This document shows, one piece after another, positions 16,787 to 25,862 of a stretch of 64,000 nucleotides of DNA (positions are counted from its first letter, which is position 1; each line of letters begins with the position of its first letter). The DNA comes from Trichothermofontia sp037445115 (GTDB lineage: Bacteria; Cyanobacteriota; Cyanobacteriia; B231). Below the pieces are notes generated by a model, which did no database searches, had not been told where the DNA came from, and worked only from the letters and a program-made list of their open reading frames with translations. The stretch is from the NCBI GenBank assembly GCA_037445115.1, contig JBBILC010000001.1:37038-101037 (forward strand). The letters are read 5' to 3'. Both the position numbers and the translations under genes were made by a program.

Positions 16787-17668
16787 ATGCCAGCCCTCAG
16801 CCCCCCTTCCGACTGGGATACCTTCTCTGATTATTGGGCCGCCGTGATCGCCACCCAGGATACCGCTGCGCCGTGGCCCCAACCCCACCAGATTCACTGC
16901 TTTCCCCAAGTAGCCTCGACCAATCAGACCCTATGGCAATACCTAGGGCAGGGACATCCGATCGGCACCACCACGATCGCCCAACAGCAAACCGCCGGAC
17001 GGGGCCAGTGGGGACGCCGTTGGACTTCGGCAGCAGGCGGACTCTATCTATCCTGGTCCTGTGCCCCTAACCTGAGAGCCAACCTGGCCGCCCAGTTGAC
17101 CCTCTGTAGCGCCTGGGGGCTGGCGAGGGCACTACAAGAATGGGCAATTCCCGTGCAAATTAAATGGCCTAACGATCTGGTGCTCATGGGCCGCAAATTG
17201 GGGGGCATCCTCACCGAGACCCGGCTCCGGGGGGACACGATCCAGCAGGCGGTGATTGGGGTCGGGATCAATTGGGCCAATCCAGTCCCAGCCGTGGGGA
17301 CGAATTTACAAACCTTTTGGGCAGAGCAAGCCGGATCGACGCGGGAACCCCCAGGCTTAACACCGACGATCACCTCGCTTGCCCATCTTGCGGCGATCGT
17401 CCTGCAAGGGTTACTCACTGGCTACGACCATTGGCAACAGCAGGGCATGGCCGATCTGCTGCCGGCCTATGAGGCCCTGTTGAACCATCGGGATCGATCC
17501 ATCCAAGTGGCTGGCCAACCCATGATGATCGTCGGCATTACGCCAGCCGGGGGATTGCGGGTACACCCCCTGTCCCCATCTGGGGAAGCTGCGGGGGCAG
17601 ACAGAGAACAAATTCTCCACCCCGGTCAGATTCGTCTCGGCTATGATGTGAATGAATTAGAACCTTGA
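16787..17668 (+). CDS. birA: Biotin--[acetyl-CoA-carboxylase] ligase
   Basis: BirA attaches biotin to the carboxyl carrier protein of acetyl-CoA carboxylase. The 293-residue protein has the catalytic biotin-AMP loop QTAGRGQWGRRW, the strand GGLYLSW, the motif IKWPNDLVLMGRKLGGIL, and the C-terminal small barrel (DRSIQVAGQPMMIVGI). It lacks an N-terminal helix-turn-helix, so it is a monofunctional group I ligase and not a repressor. ATG 16787 is the first Met; the catalytic domain begins about 40 residues in. It is divergent from the DCC-family gene. Confidence 0.94.
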   Translation: MPALSPPSDWDTFSDYWAAVIATQDTAAPWPQPHQIHCFPQVASTNQTLWQYLGQGHPIGTTTIAQQQTAGRGQWGRRWTSAAGGLYLSWSCAPNLRANLAAQLTLCSAWGLARALQEWAIPVQIKWPNDLVLMGRKLGGILTETRLRGDTIQQAVIGVGINWANPVPAVGTNLQTFWAEQAGSTREPPGLTPTITSLAHLAAIVLQGLLTGYDHWQQQGMADLLPAYEALLNHRDRSIQVAGQPMMIVGITPAGGLRVHPLSPSGEAAGADREQILHPGQIRLGYDVNELEP

Positions 17669-17838
17669 CCGTGGTCATCGCTTGGGGCAACTTAGGTTAG
17701 GATCGAGCCTTGGTTACCTCTCCGTAGCTAGCTAGATTGTGGCTGGCGTTCCTACCCCAGGCTGTAGCCATCGGGATCATGGACAAGGATGGCCCCTGAG
17801 GGAACCGATTTTTTCTGTTGAGGAGTGAGTACACGATC

Positions 17839-19083
17839 ATGATATCGCCTGCCCCAAAACAACAACCTTTGCGGCCTTTGCAGCGATTTCCGCGCCTGCA
17901 TCCCCAGCGGCGATACTGGCTAACCGGCTTAGGCTGGGTCTGTGGCTTGGGTCTGCTCCCCAGTGGGGCTGTCCTAGCCCAAGAAGCGGCGGATTTGATC
18001 GTGCCCACCTATGAAGCAGCGCCTCCCGCAGCCGAGGCAGCTCCCCTGCCAGCACCCACGATCGTGCCACCTTCCGATCCACCGCCAGCGCCCTTACCCC
18101 AGGTATTTTTGCCGGAAGAGCCACCGGAAGTGTTGCTACAACCCCAGCAGGCCCCCCCGGTGGCTGGACATGAAACCGCCGCACCCATCCCAGGTACTTA
18201 TATTGATGGCTCGGATTATTCCCTGGGGGCGACCAGCAGCTACGAAATGGCACCGGACGTGGTGTTATCGGAGCGATCGACCGGATGTCAGGCCGTGGTC
18301 ACGGCAGGTAGTACAGCCCCCAGTGCGATTTGCCCCCCCAACCCTTCAGCTAATACCGCCTGGTCGCCCACAACCGCAGCAGGTGAAGCCCATGCCTATC
18401 CCCCCCAGGATCGCTGGCAGCAACAGCCGGGGATCAATCCCAATTCGGTCTTTCAGTTTAATCCTGGCCAAACCCTAGCCAACGGCCAAGCCTATTTCAA
18501 CCGGACCGCTTTTGGGCGAACCCTGAGTGTCCTGCGGCAAATGGGTAACGCGCATCGCCATGCCCTATTCCCCCTGCCCTTTCCCGTACCCATTACCTCC
18601 ATGTTCGGCTGGCGGCTCCACCCAATTTCCGGCGATTGGCGTTTCCATTCCGGGACTGACCTCGCCGCCGATGTAGGCACGCCAGTCCTCGCTGCCTTTG
18701 CGGGCAAGGTCACGATCGCGGACGTTATGGGGGGGTATGGCCTTACGGTGGTGCTAGAACATCCAGACGCGGCCCAGGAAACCCTCTATGCCCACCTGTC
18801 CCAAATTCTGGTGCGACCGGGGGATACGGTAGAACAGGGCACGGTCATCGGCCTTGTCGGTAGTACGGGCAATTCGACGGGTCCCCACCTGCACTTTGAG
18901 GTTCGCCAATACACCCCAGAAGGTTGGATTACCCTCGACCCTGGCCACAAGCTGGAAGCGGCCCTAGCCCGTCTGGTACAAGCCCTACAACTGGCCCAAG
19001 TGGAACCAACGCCCGCGCCCAACCTCCCCAAAATGGGACCACCCACGCCGTTTATTGGCCCACCGCTACCGCCCACTGCTTAA
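17839..19083 (+). CDS. Secreted M23 (LytM) family peptidase
   Basis: This 414-residue protein has a signal peptide (WLTGLGWVCGLGLLPSGAVL ending at an Ala-Gln cleavage site), then a Pro/Ala-rich, probably disordered region. A C-terminal M23 peptidase domain follows. All zinc and catalytic residues are present: HSGTDLAA supplies His and Asp, YAHLSQ the catalytic His, and HLHFEVRQ the third ligand region. M23 enzymes cleave peptidoglycan cross-bridges or act as septal hydrolase regulators. ATG 17839 follows AGGAG at 17821; the upstream TTG at 17818 is less likely. The domain context MFGWRLHPI before the active site is typical. Confidence 0.93.
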   Translation: MISPAPKQQPLRPLQRFPRLHPQRRYWLTGLGWVCGLGLLPSGAVLAQEAADLIVPTYEAAPPAAEAAPLPAPTIVPPSDPPPAPLPQVFLPEEPPEVLLQPQQAPPVAGHETAAPIPGTYIDGSDYSLGATSSYEMAPDVVLSERSTGCQAVVTAGSTAPSAICPPNPSANTAWSPTTAAGEAHAYPPQDRWQQQPGINPNSVFQFNPGQTLANGQAYFNRTAFGRTLSVLRQMGNAHRHALFPLPFPVPITSMFGWRLHPISGDWRFHSGTDLAADVGTPVLAAFAGKVTIADVMGGYGLTVVLEHPDAAQETLYAHLSQILVRPGDTVEQGTVIGLVGSTGNSTGPHLHFEVRQYTPEGWITLDPGHKLEAALARLVQALQLAQVEPTPAPNLPKMGPPTPFIGPPLPPTA

Positions 19084-19272
19084 GCAGCCCGGTTTGGACA
19101 ACCTCAGAACCTGTTGGCACCAGATACGGCTGCTTTGACGACTCAAGTTGTCACGACGAACAACGAGGCGCGTACTGAAGCCTTAAGTTTTTCGGGTTAT
19201 CTGCCGGGGTGAGGGCAGGCGATCGGGCATAGTGGGCAATAGTGAACGCTTAATGGGATCGGGAAATCAACC

Positions 19273-19530
19273 ATGTGTCTAGCCGTGCCCGGAGAAATTG
19301 TCAGTGTTACGGGTGATGACAGCCTGAACCGCATGGGGAAAGTCCGCTTTGGGGGGGTCCTCAAGGCGGTCAGTTTGGCCTATGTGCCCGAAGCTCAAGT
19401 TGGGGATTATGTGATTGTCCATGTGGGCTTTGCCCTGAATACCGTGGATGCGGAAGAGGCCGAACGGGTGTTTGAAACCTTGCAGGCAATGGGTGAATTA
19501 GCGGAGTTGGAAACGAGTGAAGTACGTTGA
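19273..19530 (+). CDS. hypC: Hydrogenase maturation factor HypC
   Basis: HypC is the small chaperone that carries the Fe(CN)2CO unit between HypD and the large subunit of [NiFe] hydrogenase. The protein is 85 residues, starts MCLAVPGEIV with the essential Cys2, and includes VGDYVIVHVGFAL, both hallmarks of the family. Its stop overlaps the hypD GTG by 14 bases, so the two are translationally coupled. Other hyp genes and the hydrogenase structural genes are not in the window, so whether it serves an uptake or a bidirectional enzyme cannot be told. Confidence 0.96.
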   Translation: MCLAVPGEIVSVTGDDSLNRMGKVRFGGVLKAVSLAYVPEAQVGDYVIVHVGFALNTVDAEEAERVFETLQAMGELAELETSEVR

Positions 19531-20722
19531 CGAATACCGCGACGCCGACGCTGCCCACCGCTATGCCGATGCGATCGCCCGCCTCACCACCCGGCCTTGG
19601 TGCCTGATGGAAATCTGCGGTGGGCAAACCCATGCGATCGTGAAATACGGCATTGACCAACTGCTACCCCCTGATGTGACCTTGATTCATGGTCCGGGTT
19701 GCCCGGTTTGTGTCACCCCGATCGCGCTGATTGATCAGGCGATCGCCCTGGCCTCCCAACCCCAGGTCATCTTCTGCTCCTTTGGGGATATGTTGCGGGT
19801 GCCGGGGAGCGATCGGGACTTACTCTCCGTGAAGGCGGCGGCGGGGGATGTGCGGATTGTGTATTCGCCCCTGGATGCGGTGAAGTTGGCCCAGGAAAAC
19901 CCCGATCGCGAGGTGATTTTCTTTGCCATTGGCTTTGAAACGACGGCTCCGGCGAATGCAATGGCGGTTTATCAGGCCCAACAGCAGGGTTTGAAGAATT
20001 TTTCCCTGTTGGTTTCTCAGGTGTTGGTTCCCCCGGCGATCGCGGCGATCCTGGGTGCGCCGGAGAATCGGGTGCAGGGGTTCCTCGCGGCGGGTCATGT
20101 GTGTACGGTGATGGGGATTGAGGCATACCGACCCTTAGCGCAACAGTATCGAGTGCCGATCGTGGTGACGGGCTTTGAACCCCTGGATATTCTCCAGGGC
20201 ATCTATCTCTGCATTGAACAGTTGGAGACAAGCCGCACGGAGGTGGTGAATCAGTACAGCCGCGTGGTGCGCCCGGAGGGGAATCCGACGGCCCAACAGT
20301 TGATCGACACGGTGTTTGAAGTGGTGCCCCGGCAATGGCGCGGGATTGGCGAAATTCCCCAGAGTGGCTTGGCGCTGCGATCGGCCTATGCGGCCTTTGA
20401 TGCCCAGAAACGCTTTGGCCTCCCACGGGAAACCGATCCCCAGCCAGAGCTAGCACCGTCGAATTTAGCCACGAATTTAGCCACGAATTTAGCTGAAACC
20501 GAGGTGATTACTTGTATCAGTGGCCTGATTTTGCAAGGGGTGAAGAAACCCAGCGAATGTCCGGCCTTTGGCACGCTTTGCACGCCTGAGCATCCCCTAG
20601 GAGCGACGATGGTGTCTTCGGAGGGAGCTTGCGCTGCCTACTACCGCTACCGCGCTCCGAGACAGCCAGAGAGGGCTATCCCTCGCTCAGTGTTTAACGT
20701 TTCTGGTTTGTCTTCAAAATAA
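19517..20722 (+). CDS. hypD: Hydrogenase maturation factor HypD
   Basis: HypD is the [4Fe-4S] scaffold on which the Fe(CN)2CO centre is built with HypC and HypE. The 401-residue protein carries the conserved cysteine motifs EICGGQTHAI, GPGCPVCVTP and the C-terminal SECPAFGTLCTPEHPLGA. FETTAPANA and AGHVCTVMG are also family marks. The start is GTG 19517 inside the end of hypC. Near residue 315 a 12-base unit is repeated about three times and encodes NLATNLATNLAE, a small slippage-type expansion in a linker. The cluster-binding residues all appear intact. Confidence 0.96.
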   Translation: MKYVDEYRDADAAHRYADAIARLTTRPWCLMEICGGQTHAIVKYGIDQLLPPDVTLIHGPGCPVCVTPIALIDQAIALASQPQVIFCSFGDMLRVPGSDRDLLSVKAAAGDVRIVYSPLDAVKLAQENPDREVIFFAIGFETTAPANAMAVYQAQQQGLKNFSLLVSQVLVPPAIAAILGAPENRVQGFLAAGHVCTVMGIEAYRPLAQQYRVPIVVTGFEPLDILQGIYLCIEQLETSRTEVVNQYSRVVRPEGNPTAQQLIDTVFEVVPRQWRGIGEIPQSGLALRSAYAAFDAQKRFGLPRETDPQPELAPSNLATNLATNLAETEVITCISGLILQGVKKPSECPAFGTLCTPEHPLGATMVSSEGACAAYYRYRAPRQPERAIPRSVFNVSGLSSK

Positions 20723-20728
20723 TCATAA

Positions 20729-20827
20729 GGGCACCTCGAAAATACAAATTTTGTTTGCGCTCACAAGCAACGTAATCTCGTTGGTTAGGGCAGTTGAACT
20801 GCTCTAACCAAATTAATCGAGGTCCCC
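20729..20827. mobile_element. MITE-like element, 99 bp
   Basis: The ends form an imperfect terminal inverted repeat: GGGCACCTCGAAAAT (20729-20743) pairs with the complement of 20813-20827 at 11 of 15 positions. Inside, GGTTAGGGCAGTT and AACTGCTCTAACC make a near-perfect hairpin. There is no coding capacity. A nearly identical left end (17 of 18 bases) occurs alone at 16247-16264. It lies just after hypD in the 343-base gap before ldpA, which holds no gene. Confidence 0.6.
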
Positions 20828-21065
20828 TCTTGCGGTGGCTACCGCTGGGGAAAGTTGGACCTGTCTGTGCAAGAGGTTGTTTGCCTGAACTATGGCAGCC
20901 ATCACGATCGGGATGAGAATGCCGCCATCAATAGGGGGAAACTTGCTAGCACAATTTTTTGGCTCAGGCGATCGCCAATACTTGCAGTGCGTTGATCCCA
21001 GGGGGTAGGATCAGCAGTACTGGGATATCGGGTCATCTATCACGCCGGGAAATTATCATAGAAGG

Positions 21066-22340
21066 GTGACTGATCTGCACCATCCTTTACAAGCACTCCA
21101 CGAGGGACACTGGTTCAAGTTAATTTGCGGAGCCAGCTACCAACACCTTGCCAGCATTCGCGATCTGACACTGGTCTATACCCTGGCAGGAGCGGATTGT
21201 ATTGATGTGGCGGCTGATCCTGCCGTGATCACCGCTGCCCAGGAAGCCATCCAGATCGCCACCACCCTGAAAACCCATGATTTAATTGCCTCCCCAACCG
21301 TCAACCTCGCAAATAGCGCCCAAACCGTTAATTCGGGTCCGCTCCTGACCCATCGCCCGTGGCTAATGGTCAGCCTGAATGATGGCGAAGATCCCCATTT
21401 TCGCAAAGCCAGCTTTGATCCCGATCGCTGTCCCCCCGACTGTCCCCGCCCCTGCGAGCGGATCTGTCCTGCCCAGGCGATCGCCTTCCCTGCCCCGCCT
21501 GCCCCCCAGGGGGTGATCGCCGATCGCTGCTATGGCTGTGGCCGCTGTTTACCCATCTGTCCGATCGGTCAGATTATCACCGAGTCCACCGTCGTCGATC
21601 CGGCCCAGATCTTGCCCCAGATTGTGGCCTTGGGGATTGATGCGATCGAGATCCATACCCAGATCGGTCGGGTTGCGGACTTCCAACGCCTGTGGTCCGC
21701 GATTTTGCCCCATTGCGATCGCCTCAAACTGCTAGCGATTAGCTTTCCCGATGGCGACGACGCGATCGCCTACCTGTGGTTCCTGTATAACCTCATCCGG
21801 GAAACGTGGTCCGGTCCCCTGGTCTGGCAAACCGATGGTCGGCCCATGAGCGGCGATCTGGGTAAGGGCACCACCCACGCGGCCCTGAAACTGGCGCAAA
21901 AGGTCCTGGCTGAGGGGCCTTCCGGTTTTGTACAACTAGCAGGGGGCACCAATGCCCATACGGTTACCAAGGCACGGCAACTGGGGCTATTGGCCACGCC
22001 AGCATCTCCCGTGGGTCAGGAACCCGATTCCAGAACGGCGATCGCGTCGCGACATCCAAGGCAGATCGCGGGGATTGCCTACGGTAGCTACGCCCGCACC
22101 CAACTGGCCCACTGGCTGGAAACCGAGGGCGCGGTTGGTCCATCGGATGCCCCCGCAGTGACTTCCCAGGCATTGGCAACCAGGCCCGATCGCCTCTGGG
22201 CGGCGGTGCAGCAGGCAAGCGCGTTGGTTGCTCAACTCAAGTCCCATCCCTTACCGATTTTGAAAGATGACGTTAACGGTGTTGAGGTTCATGATGCCCA
22301 CCCCCTTCCCCAGTCCCCCTTCGCCCGTTCCCTGGCCTAG
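21066..22340 (+). CDS. ldpA: Light-dependent period protein LdpA
   Basis: LdpA is an iron-sulfur protein of cyanobacteria that conveys redox or light state to the circadian clock. The 424-residue product has the characteristic N-terminus (HEGHWFKLICGASYQHL). Two cysteine clusters follow in the middle: CPPDCPRPCERICP and CYGCGRCLPICP, each able to hold a [4Fe-4S] centre. The C-terminal region includes PLVWQTDGRPMSGDLGKGTT and VQLAGGTNAHTV. The start is GTG 21066; the ribosome binding site is poor because AAGGG lies directly before it. kai genes are not in the window. Annotation rests on the cysteine pattern and overall resemblance. Confidence 0.9.
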   Translation: MTDLHHPLQALHEGHWFKLICGASYQHLASIRDLTLVYTLAGADCIDVAADPAVITAAQEAIQIATTLKTHDLIASPTVNLANSAQTVNSGPLLTHRPWLMVSLNDGEDPHFRKASFDPDRCPPDCPRPCERICPAQAIAFPAPPAPQGVIADRCYGCGRCLPICPIGQIITESTVVDPAQILPQIVALGIDAIEIHTQIGRVADFQRLWSAILPHCDRLKLLAISFPDGDDAIAYLWFLYNLIRETWSGPLVWQTDGRPMSGDLGKGTTHAALKLAQKVLAEGPSGFVQLAGGTNAHTVTKARQLGLLATPASPVGQEPDSRTAIASRHPRQIAGIAYGSYARTQLAHWLETEGAVGPSDAPAVTSQALATRPDRLWAAVQQASALVAQLKSHPLPILKDDVNGVEVHDAHPLPQSPFARSLA

Positions 22341-22463
22341 GTCACCCTAGGGATAGCTACGCGGGGCATCCCGATCGCCCCCTGGGCCACCGCATGATGG
22401 GGTTTAGCTGGTCTCGATTCCACACTTCTATTGCACTGACGGGTTCAACACCCCCCAGCATCT

Positions 22464-24242
22464 ATGCAAATTACTGACGACCTGAATCAACTGCTCGATA
22501 TCCTGCCCGATGAATTGCAGTCGCGCCTGCGCCACCACCCAGATCGCGATCAACTGGTTGAAGTCGTGATGGATTTAGGCCGGGTGCCAGAGGCTCGCTT
22601 CCCCAATCGGGTGGAGGAACTCTCGACCCATGCGATCACGCGCCCCGTGTTAGCCACCTGTGTGCAACGGGTGGGGAGTTTCAGCAGCGATAACCGAGCC
22701 GGGATTGAGCAAACCCTGCACCGCATTAGCGCCATCCGCAACCGCACTGGGGATGTCGTAGGATTGACCTGCCGGGTAGGCCGCGCCATCTTTGGCACCA
22801 CCAGCATGATTCGCGATCTAGTGGAAACGGGGCGATCGCTCCTGCTCCTGGGACGGCCTGGGGTGGGCAAAACGACGGCCCTGCGCGAGATTGCCCGTGT
22901 CCTGGCGGATGAACTGGGCAAACGGGTCGTGATTATCGACACGTCTAACGAAATTGCGGGCGATGGGGATATCCCCCATCCGGCGATCGGGCGGGCACGA
23001 CGGATGCAGGTGGCCCGTCCGGAGTTACAGCACCAAGTGATGATCGAAGCGGTGGAAAACCACATGCCAGAGGTGATCATCATCGATGAAATTGGCACGG
23101 AACTGGAGGCCCTCGCAGCGCGGACGATCGCCGAACGCGGGGTGCAACTGGTCGGCACGGCCCACGGCAATCAGATTGCCAACCTGATCAAAAACCCCAC
23201 CCTCTCGGATTTAATCGGCGGTATCCAGTCCGTTACCCTGGGGGATGAGGAAGCCCGCCGTCGCGGGAGCCAGAAAACGGTCCTGGAGCGCAAGGCTCCC
23301 CCCACCTTTGAGATCGCGATCGAAATGCTGGAGCGGCAACGGTGGGTCGTGCATGAGCAAGTCGCCGAAACCGTGGATAACATCCTGCGCGGACGCCCCG
23401 TCAGTCCCCAGCTCCGCACGATTAACGACGAGGGCAAGGTTGTCGTCACCCGCGAATTACCTCCCGCCCAAGCCGAAGTGCCGACAATGACCCCTTTTGC
23501 CAAGGGCTGGCAGTCCTCTGGTCGTATGGTGCCCCCGGCTAGTTCCCCCAGCACCCGTAAAGCTGCCCGTGCGTCCGTGCCCCTCTCGGAGGAGCAGTAC
23601 TTTGCCCAAATGCTAGATGCGTCGTTGGCGGAGCAGCCGTTGCCGTCGGCGGAGTTGGCTGCATTTGAGGATGAGTCAGCGTCTAGGCGGGAGTCGGTGG
23701 TAGATTTTCCCGCTGTGGTCCCGATCGTGTCGGGAGGAGAGACCCTGTGCATCTATCCCTATGCCGTGGGGCGTCAACAACTGGAGCAGGCCATTCACAC
23801 CCTCGCCCTCCCCGTGGTCATCACCAAAAATATTGACGAGGCAGATGTGATTCTGACAGTGCGATCGCAGGTGAAGGGCCACTCCAAACTTAAGCACTTG
23901 GCCAAAATGCGCCAAGTCCCGATCCACGCCATCAAGGCCAGCACCTTACCCCATATTGTCCGTGCCTTGCGGCGAATGCTCAATGTGGATGAGCCAGCTT
24001 CTGCCAGTGGGCTAGATCTCAGCCTATTCTCCCCCACGGGCAGCGATGACGAGTTGGAAGCCCTAGAGGAAACCCGTCTCGCTGTCGAGCAGATTGTCCT
24101 CCCCAAGGGCCAACCCGTGGAGCTATTGCCGCGATCGGCCAAGGTGCGGCGGATGCAACATGAGTTGGTGGAACACTATCACCTTAAATCGGCCAGTTTT
24201 GGCGAGGAACCCAATCGGCGGTTACGGATCTATCCCGCGTAG
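22464..24242 (+). CDS. Ycf45-like AAA+ ATPase with C-terminal R3H domain
   Basis: This 592-residue protein combines an ATPase similar to plastid Ycf45 and SpoIIIAA with a nucleic-acid-binding R3H domain. Walker A is GRPGVGKTTALREIARVL (about residues 130-147) and Walker B is VIIIDEIGTE. The arginine-rich segment EEARRRGSQKTVLER follows. The R3H core lies at the extreme C-terminus (VRRMQHELVEHYHL, SFGEEPNRRLRIYP). Between them is a low-complexity linker and a second globular part. Such proteins are conserved across cyanobacteria and are thought to act on RNA or single-stranded DNA, but no precise role is established. ATG 22464 is used. Confidence 0.9.
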   Translation: MQITDDLNQLLDILPDELQSRLRHHPDRDQLVEVVMDLGRVPEARFPNRVEELSTHAITRPVLATCVQRVGSFSSDNRAGIEQTLHRISAIRNRTGDVVGLTCRVGRAIFGTTSMIRDLVETGRSLLLLGRPGVGKTTALREIARVLADELGKRVVIIDTSNEIAGDGDIPHPAIGRARRMQVARPELQHQVMIEAVENHMPEVIIIDEIGTELEALAARTIAERGVQLVGTAHGNQIANLIKNPTLSDLIGGIQSVTLGDEEARRRGSQKTVLERKAPPTFEIAIEMLERQRWVVHEQVAETVDNILRGRPVSPQLRTINDEGKVVVTRELPPAQAEVPTMTPFAKGWQSSGRMVPPASSPSTRKAARASVPLSEEQYFAQMLDASLAEQPLPSAELAAFEDESASRRESVVDFPAVVPIVSGGETLCIYPYAVGRQQLEQAIHTLALPVVITKNIDEADVILTVRSQVKGHSKLKHLAKMRQVPIHAIKASTLPHIVRALRRMLNVDEPASASGLDLSLFSPTGSDDELEALEETRLAVEQIVLPKGQPVELLPRSAKVRRMQHELVEHYHLKSASFGEEPNRRLRIYPA

Positions 24243-24545
24243 GTTTTTAAGGCAAAAACACAGGGGGGAGGGTCAGGATGGGGCGGAATCTGCCACAGGG
24301 AAGACGCCAATCTGTAGAATTGCTTGCACAATGGTAGTGAGGACATCCCTGAAAGGGTGGGTTTATCTAGATCATGGGCTTGCCCGCTAGATTTTGGGGG
24401 TAACCTGTCCCGACAAGCATTTGGGATTGATTCATTACTAATCAGGATTAATCAGGCTGCATCGCTTTCCTGGCTTGGGATCGTGCCTTTTGGCACTTTT
24501 CCCTTCCCAAACCGCCCCTACCTCGATACAGTGACCTAAGTAATC
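24243..24545. other. Intergenic region without recognised features
   Basis: About 300 bases between the R3H ATPase and the next kinase gene. I see no reading frame with support, no strong hairpin and no repeat; it presumably contains the promoter of the downstream gene. Confidence 0.5.
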
Positions 24546-25709
24546 ATGTTGACCGCTCCCTACCCATCGTCTCCCCCGCAGCGTAGCGTGACGACCGATC
24601 GCATCCTCGTTGTCGATGACTCACCGGATAATGCCTACCTGATTCAATCAGTGCTGGATTCAGAGGGATATGCCGTGGAGGTGGCGGCGGATGGCTATAC
24701 AGCGTTGCGTCAGGTCGAGCAGGAGCCACCAGATCTGATCATGCTGGATGTGATGATGCCGGAGATCGATGGTTACGAAGTCACCCGCCGCATTCGCAAT
24801 AATCCCCGTCTACCCTTTGTCCCGATTTTGCTGATCACAGCGTCGGATCAACCCAGTGTGGTGCGGGGGTTGGATTTGGGGGCCGATGATTTTATCCGTA
24901 AGCCCGTCGAGTTTGATGAACTACTCGCGCGGGTGCGATCGCTGCTGCGTCTGAAACACACGATCGAGGAACGCAACCAAATTGCCCGCCAGCGGGAGGA
25001 TTTTGTCTCGCGCCTAACCCATGACCTGCGGACGCCCCTGATTGCTGCTGATCGCATGTTCAACCTGTTTTTAGAGGGTGCCCTAGGGGAGTTGACCCCT
25101 CAAATGCAGGAGGTCATCCCCAGCATGATTCGCAGCAATCAAAATTTGCTCCAGATGGTGAACCAACTGCTGGAGGTCTATCGCTATGAAGCCGGGGCCA
25201 AGTCCCTCACCTTTTCTACAGTCAACCTTCAGGATTTGCTGCAAGAAGTGGTGCTGGAACTACGACCCCTGGCTACGGCCAAAAATATAGCGCTTGGGTT
25301 TGCCACCGCCTGCGGTCCCACAGCCTTCACCCGCTTTGAAGTGGCGGGCGATCGCCAAGAGTTACGGCGGGTGTTCACCAATTTGGTGGGGAATGCGATT
25401 AAATTTACCGATCGCGGAGCCGTGAAAGTGGCCCTCGCCTGCGTGATGGCTGATTCAGACGATGCCCTATCCCCTCATCAAGCCTGGTTAGTGGTTCGGG
25501 TGAAGGACACGGGTCCCGGCATCCCGGCGGCGGAACAAGCAACTCTATTCCAGCGCTTTCGCCAGGGCAACCATACGCGATCGGGCAGTGGCCTGGGTTT
25601 GCATCTCTCCCGACAAATTGTGGAGGCACACGGAGGTACGATCGAAGTTGAGTCCTCGGTTGGCCAAGGCAGCGCGTTTGTAGTGCGCTTACCAGCCCTC
25701 CAGACTTGA
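24546..25709 (+). CDS. Response regulator-histidine kinase hybrid (REC-HisKA-HATPase)
   Basis: This soluble 387-residue signalling protein starts with a receiver domain: acidic residues in LVVDDSP, phospho-acceptor Asp in LIMLDVMMPEIDGYEV, Lys in FIRKPVEF. It continues with a HisKA domain (RLTHDLRTPLIAADRMF, phospho-His in THDLRTP). The HATPase domain has N box NLVGNAIKF, G1 box DTGPGIP and G2 box GSGLGLHLSR. There is no sensory or membrane domain, so input probably arrives through phosphorylation of its receiver. N-terminal REC fused to a kinase is common in cyanobacteria. ATG 24546 is used. No partner gene is adjacent; ldpA lies two genes upstream. Confidence 0.92.
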   Translation: MLTAPYPSSPPQRSVTTDRILVVDDSPDNAYLIQSVLDSEGYAVEVAADGYTALRQVEQEPPDLIMLDVMMPEIDGYEVTRRIRNNPRLPFVPILLITASDQPSVVRGLDLGADDFIRKPVEFDELLARVRSLLRLKHTIEERNQIARQREDFVSRLTHDLRTPLIAADRMFNLFLEGALGELTPQMQEVIPSMIRSNQNLLQMVNQLLEVYRYEAGAKSLTFSTVNLQDLLQEVVLELRPLATAKNIALGFATACGPTAFTRFEVAGDRQELRRVFTNLVGNAIKFTDRGAVKVALACVMADSDDALSPHQAWLVVRVKDTGPGIPAAEQATLFQRFRQGNHTRSGSGLGLHLSRQIVEAHGGTIEVESSVGQGSAFVVRLPALQT

Positions 25710-25790
25710 CTCAATTCTTGACTAAATTAGAGAAGGCACGCACAAGCCGTAGATCATAAATTGAAATTACGGTAGTCGTCTCGACTGCCA

Positions 25791-25814
25791 ATCTAAAATC
25801 TAAAATCTAAAATC
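25791..25814. repeat. Heptanucleotide tandem repeat
   Basis: ATCTAAA is repeated three times in a row (25791, 25798, 25805), followed by a partial unit, in the leader of the polysaccharide deacetylase gene. Short heptad repeats of this sort are frequent in filamentous cyanobacteria. Confidence 0.85.
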
Positions 25815-25862
25815 AAGCAACAGCAGTCAAGATGCCCGCCCCTAAAATCGTTCCTTTCGCCT

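Noticed and set aside
19767..20456. 229-residue frame antisense to hypD
   Set aside because: Low-complexity Pro/Ser/Arg content, no ribosome binding site and full overlap with hypD.
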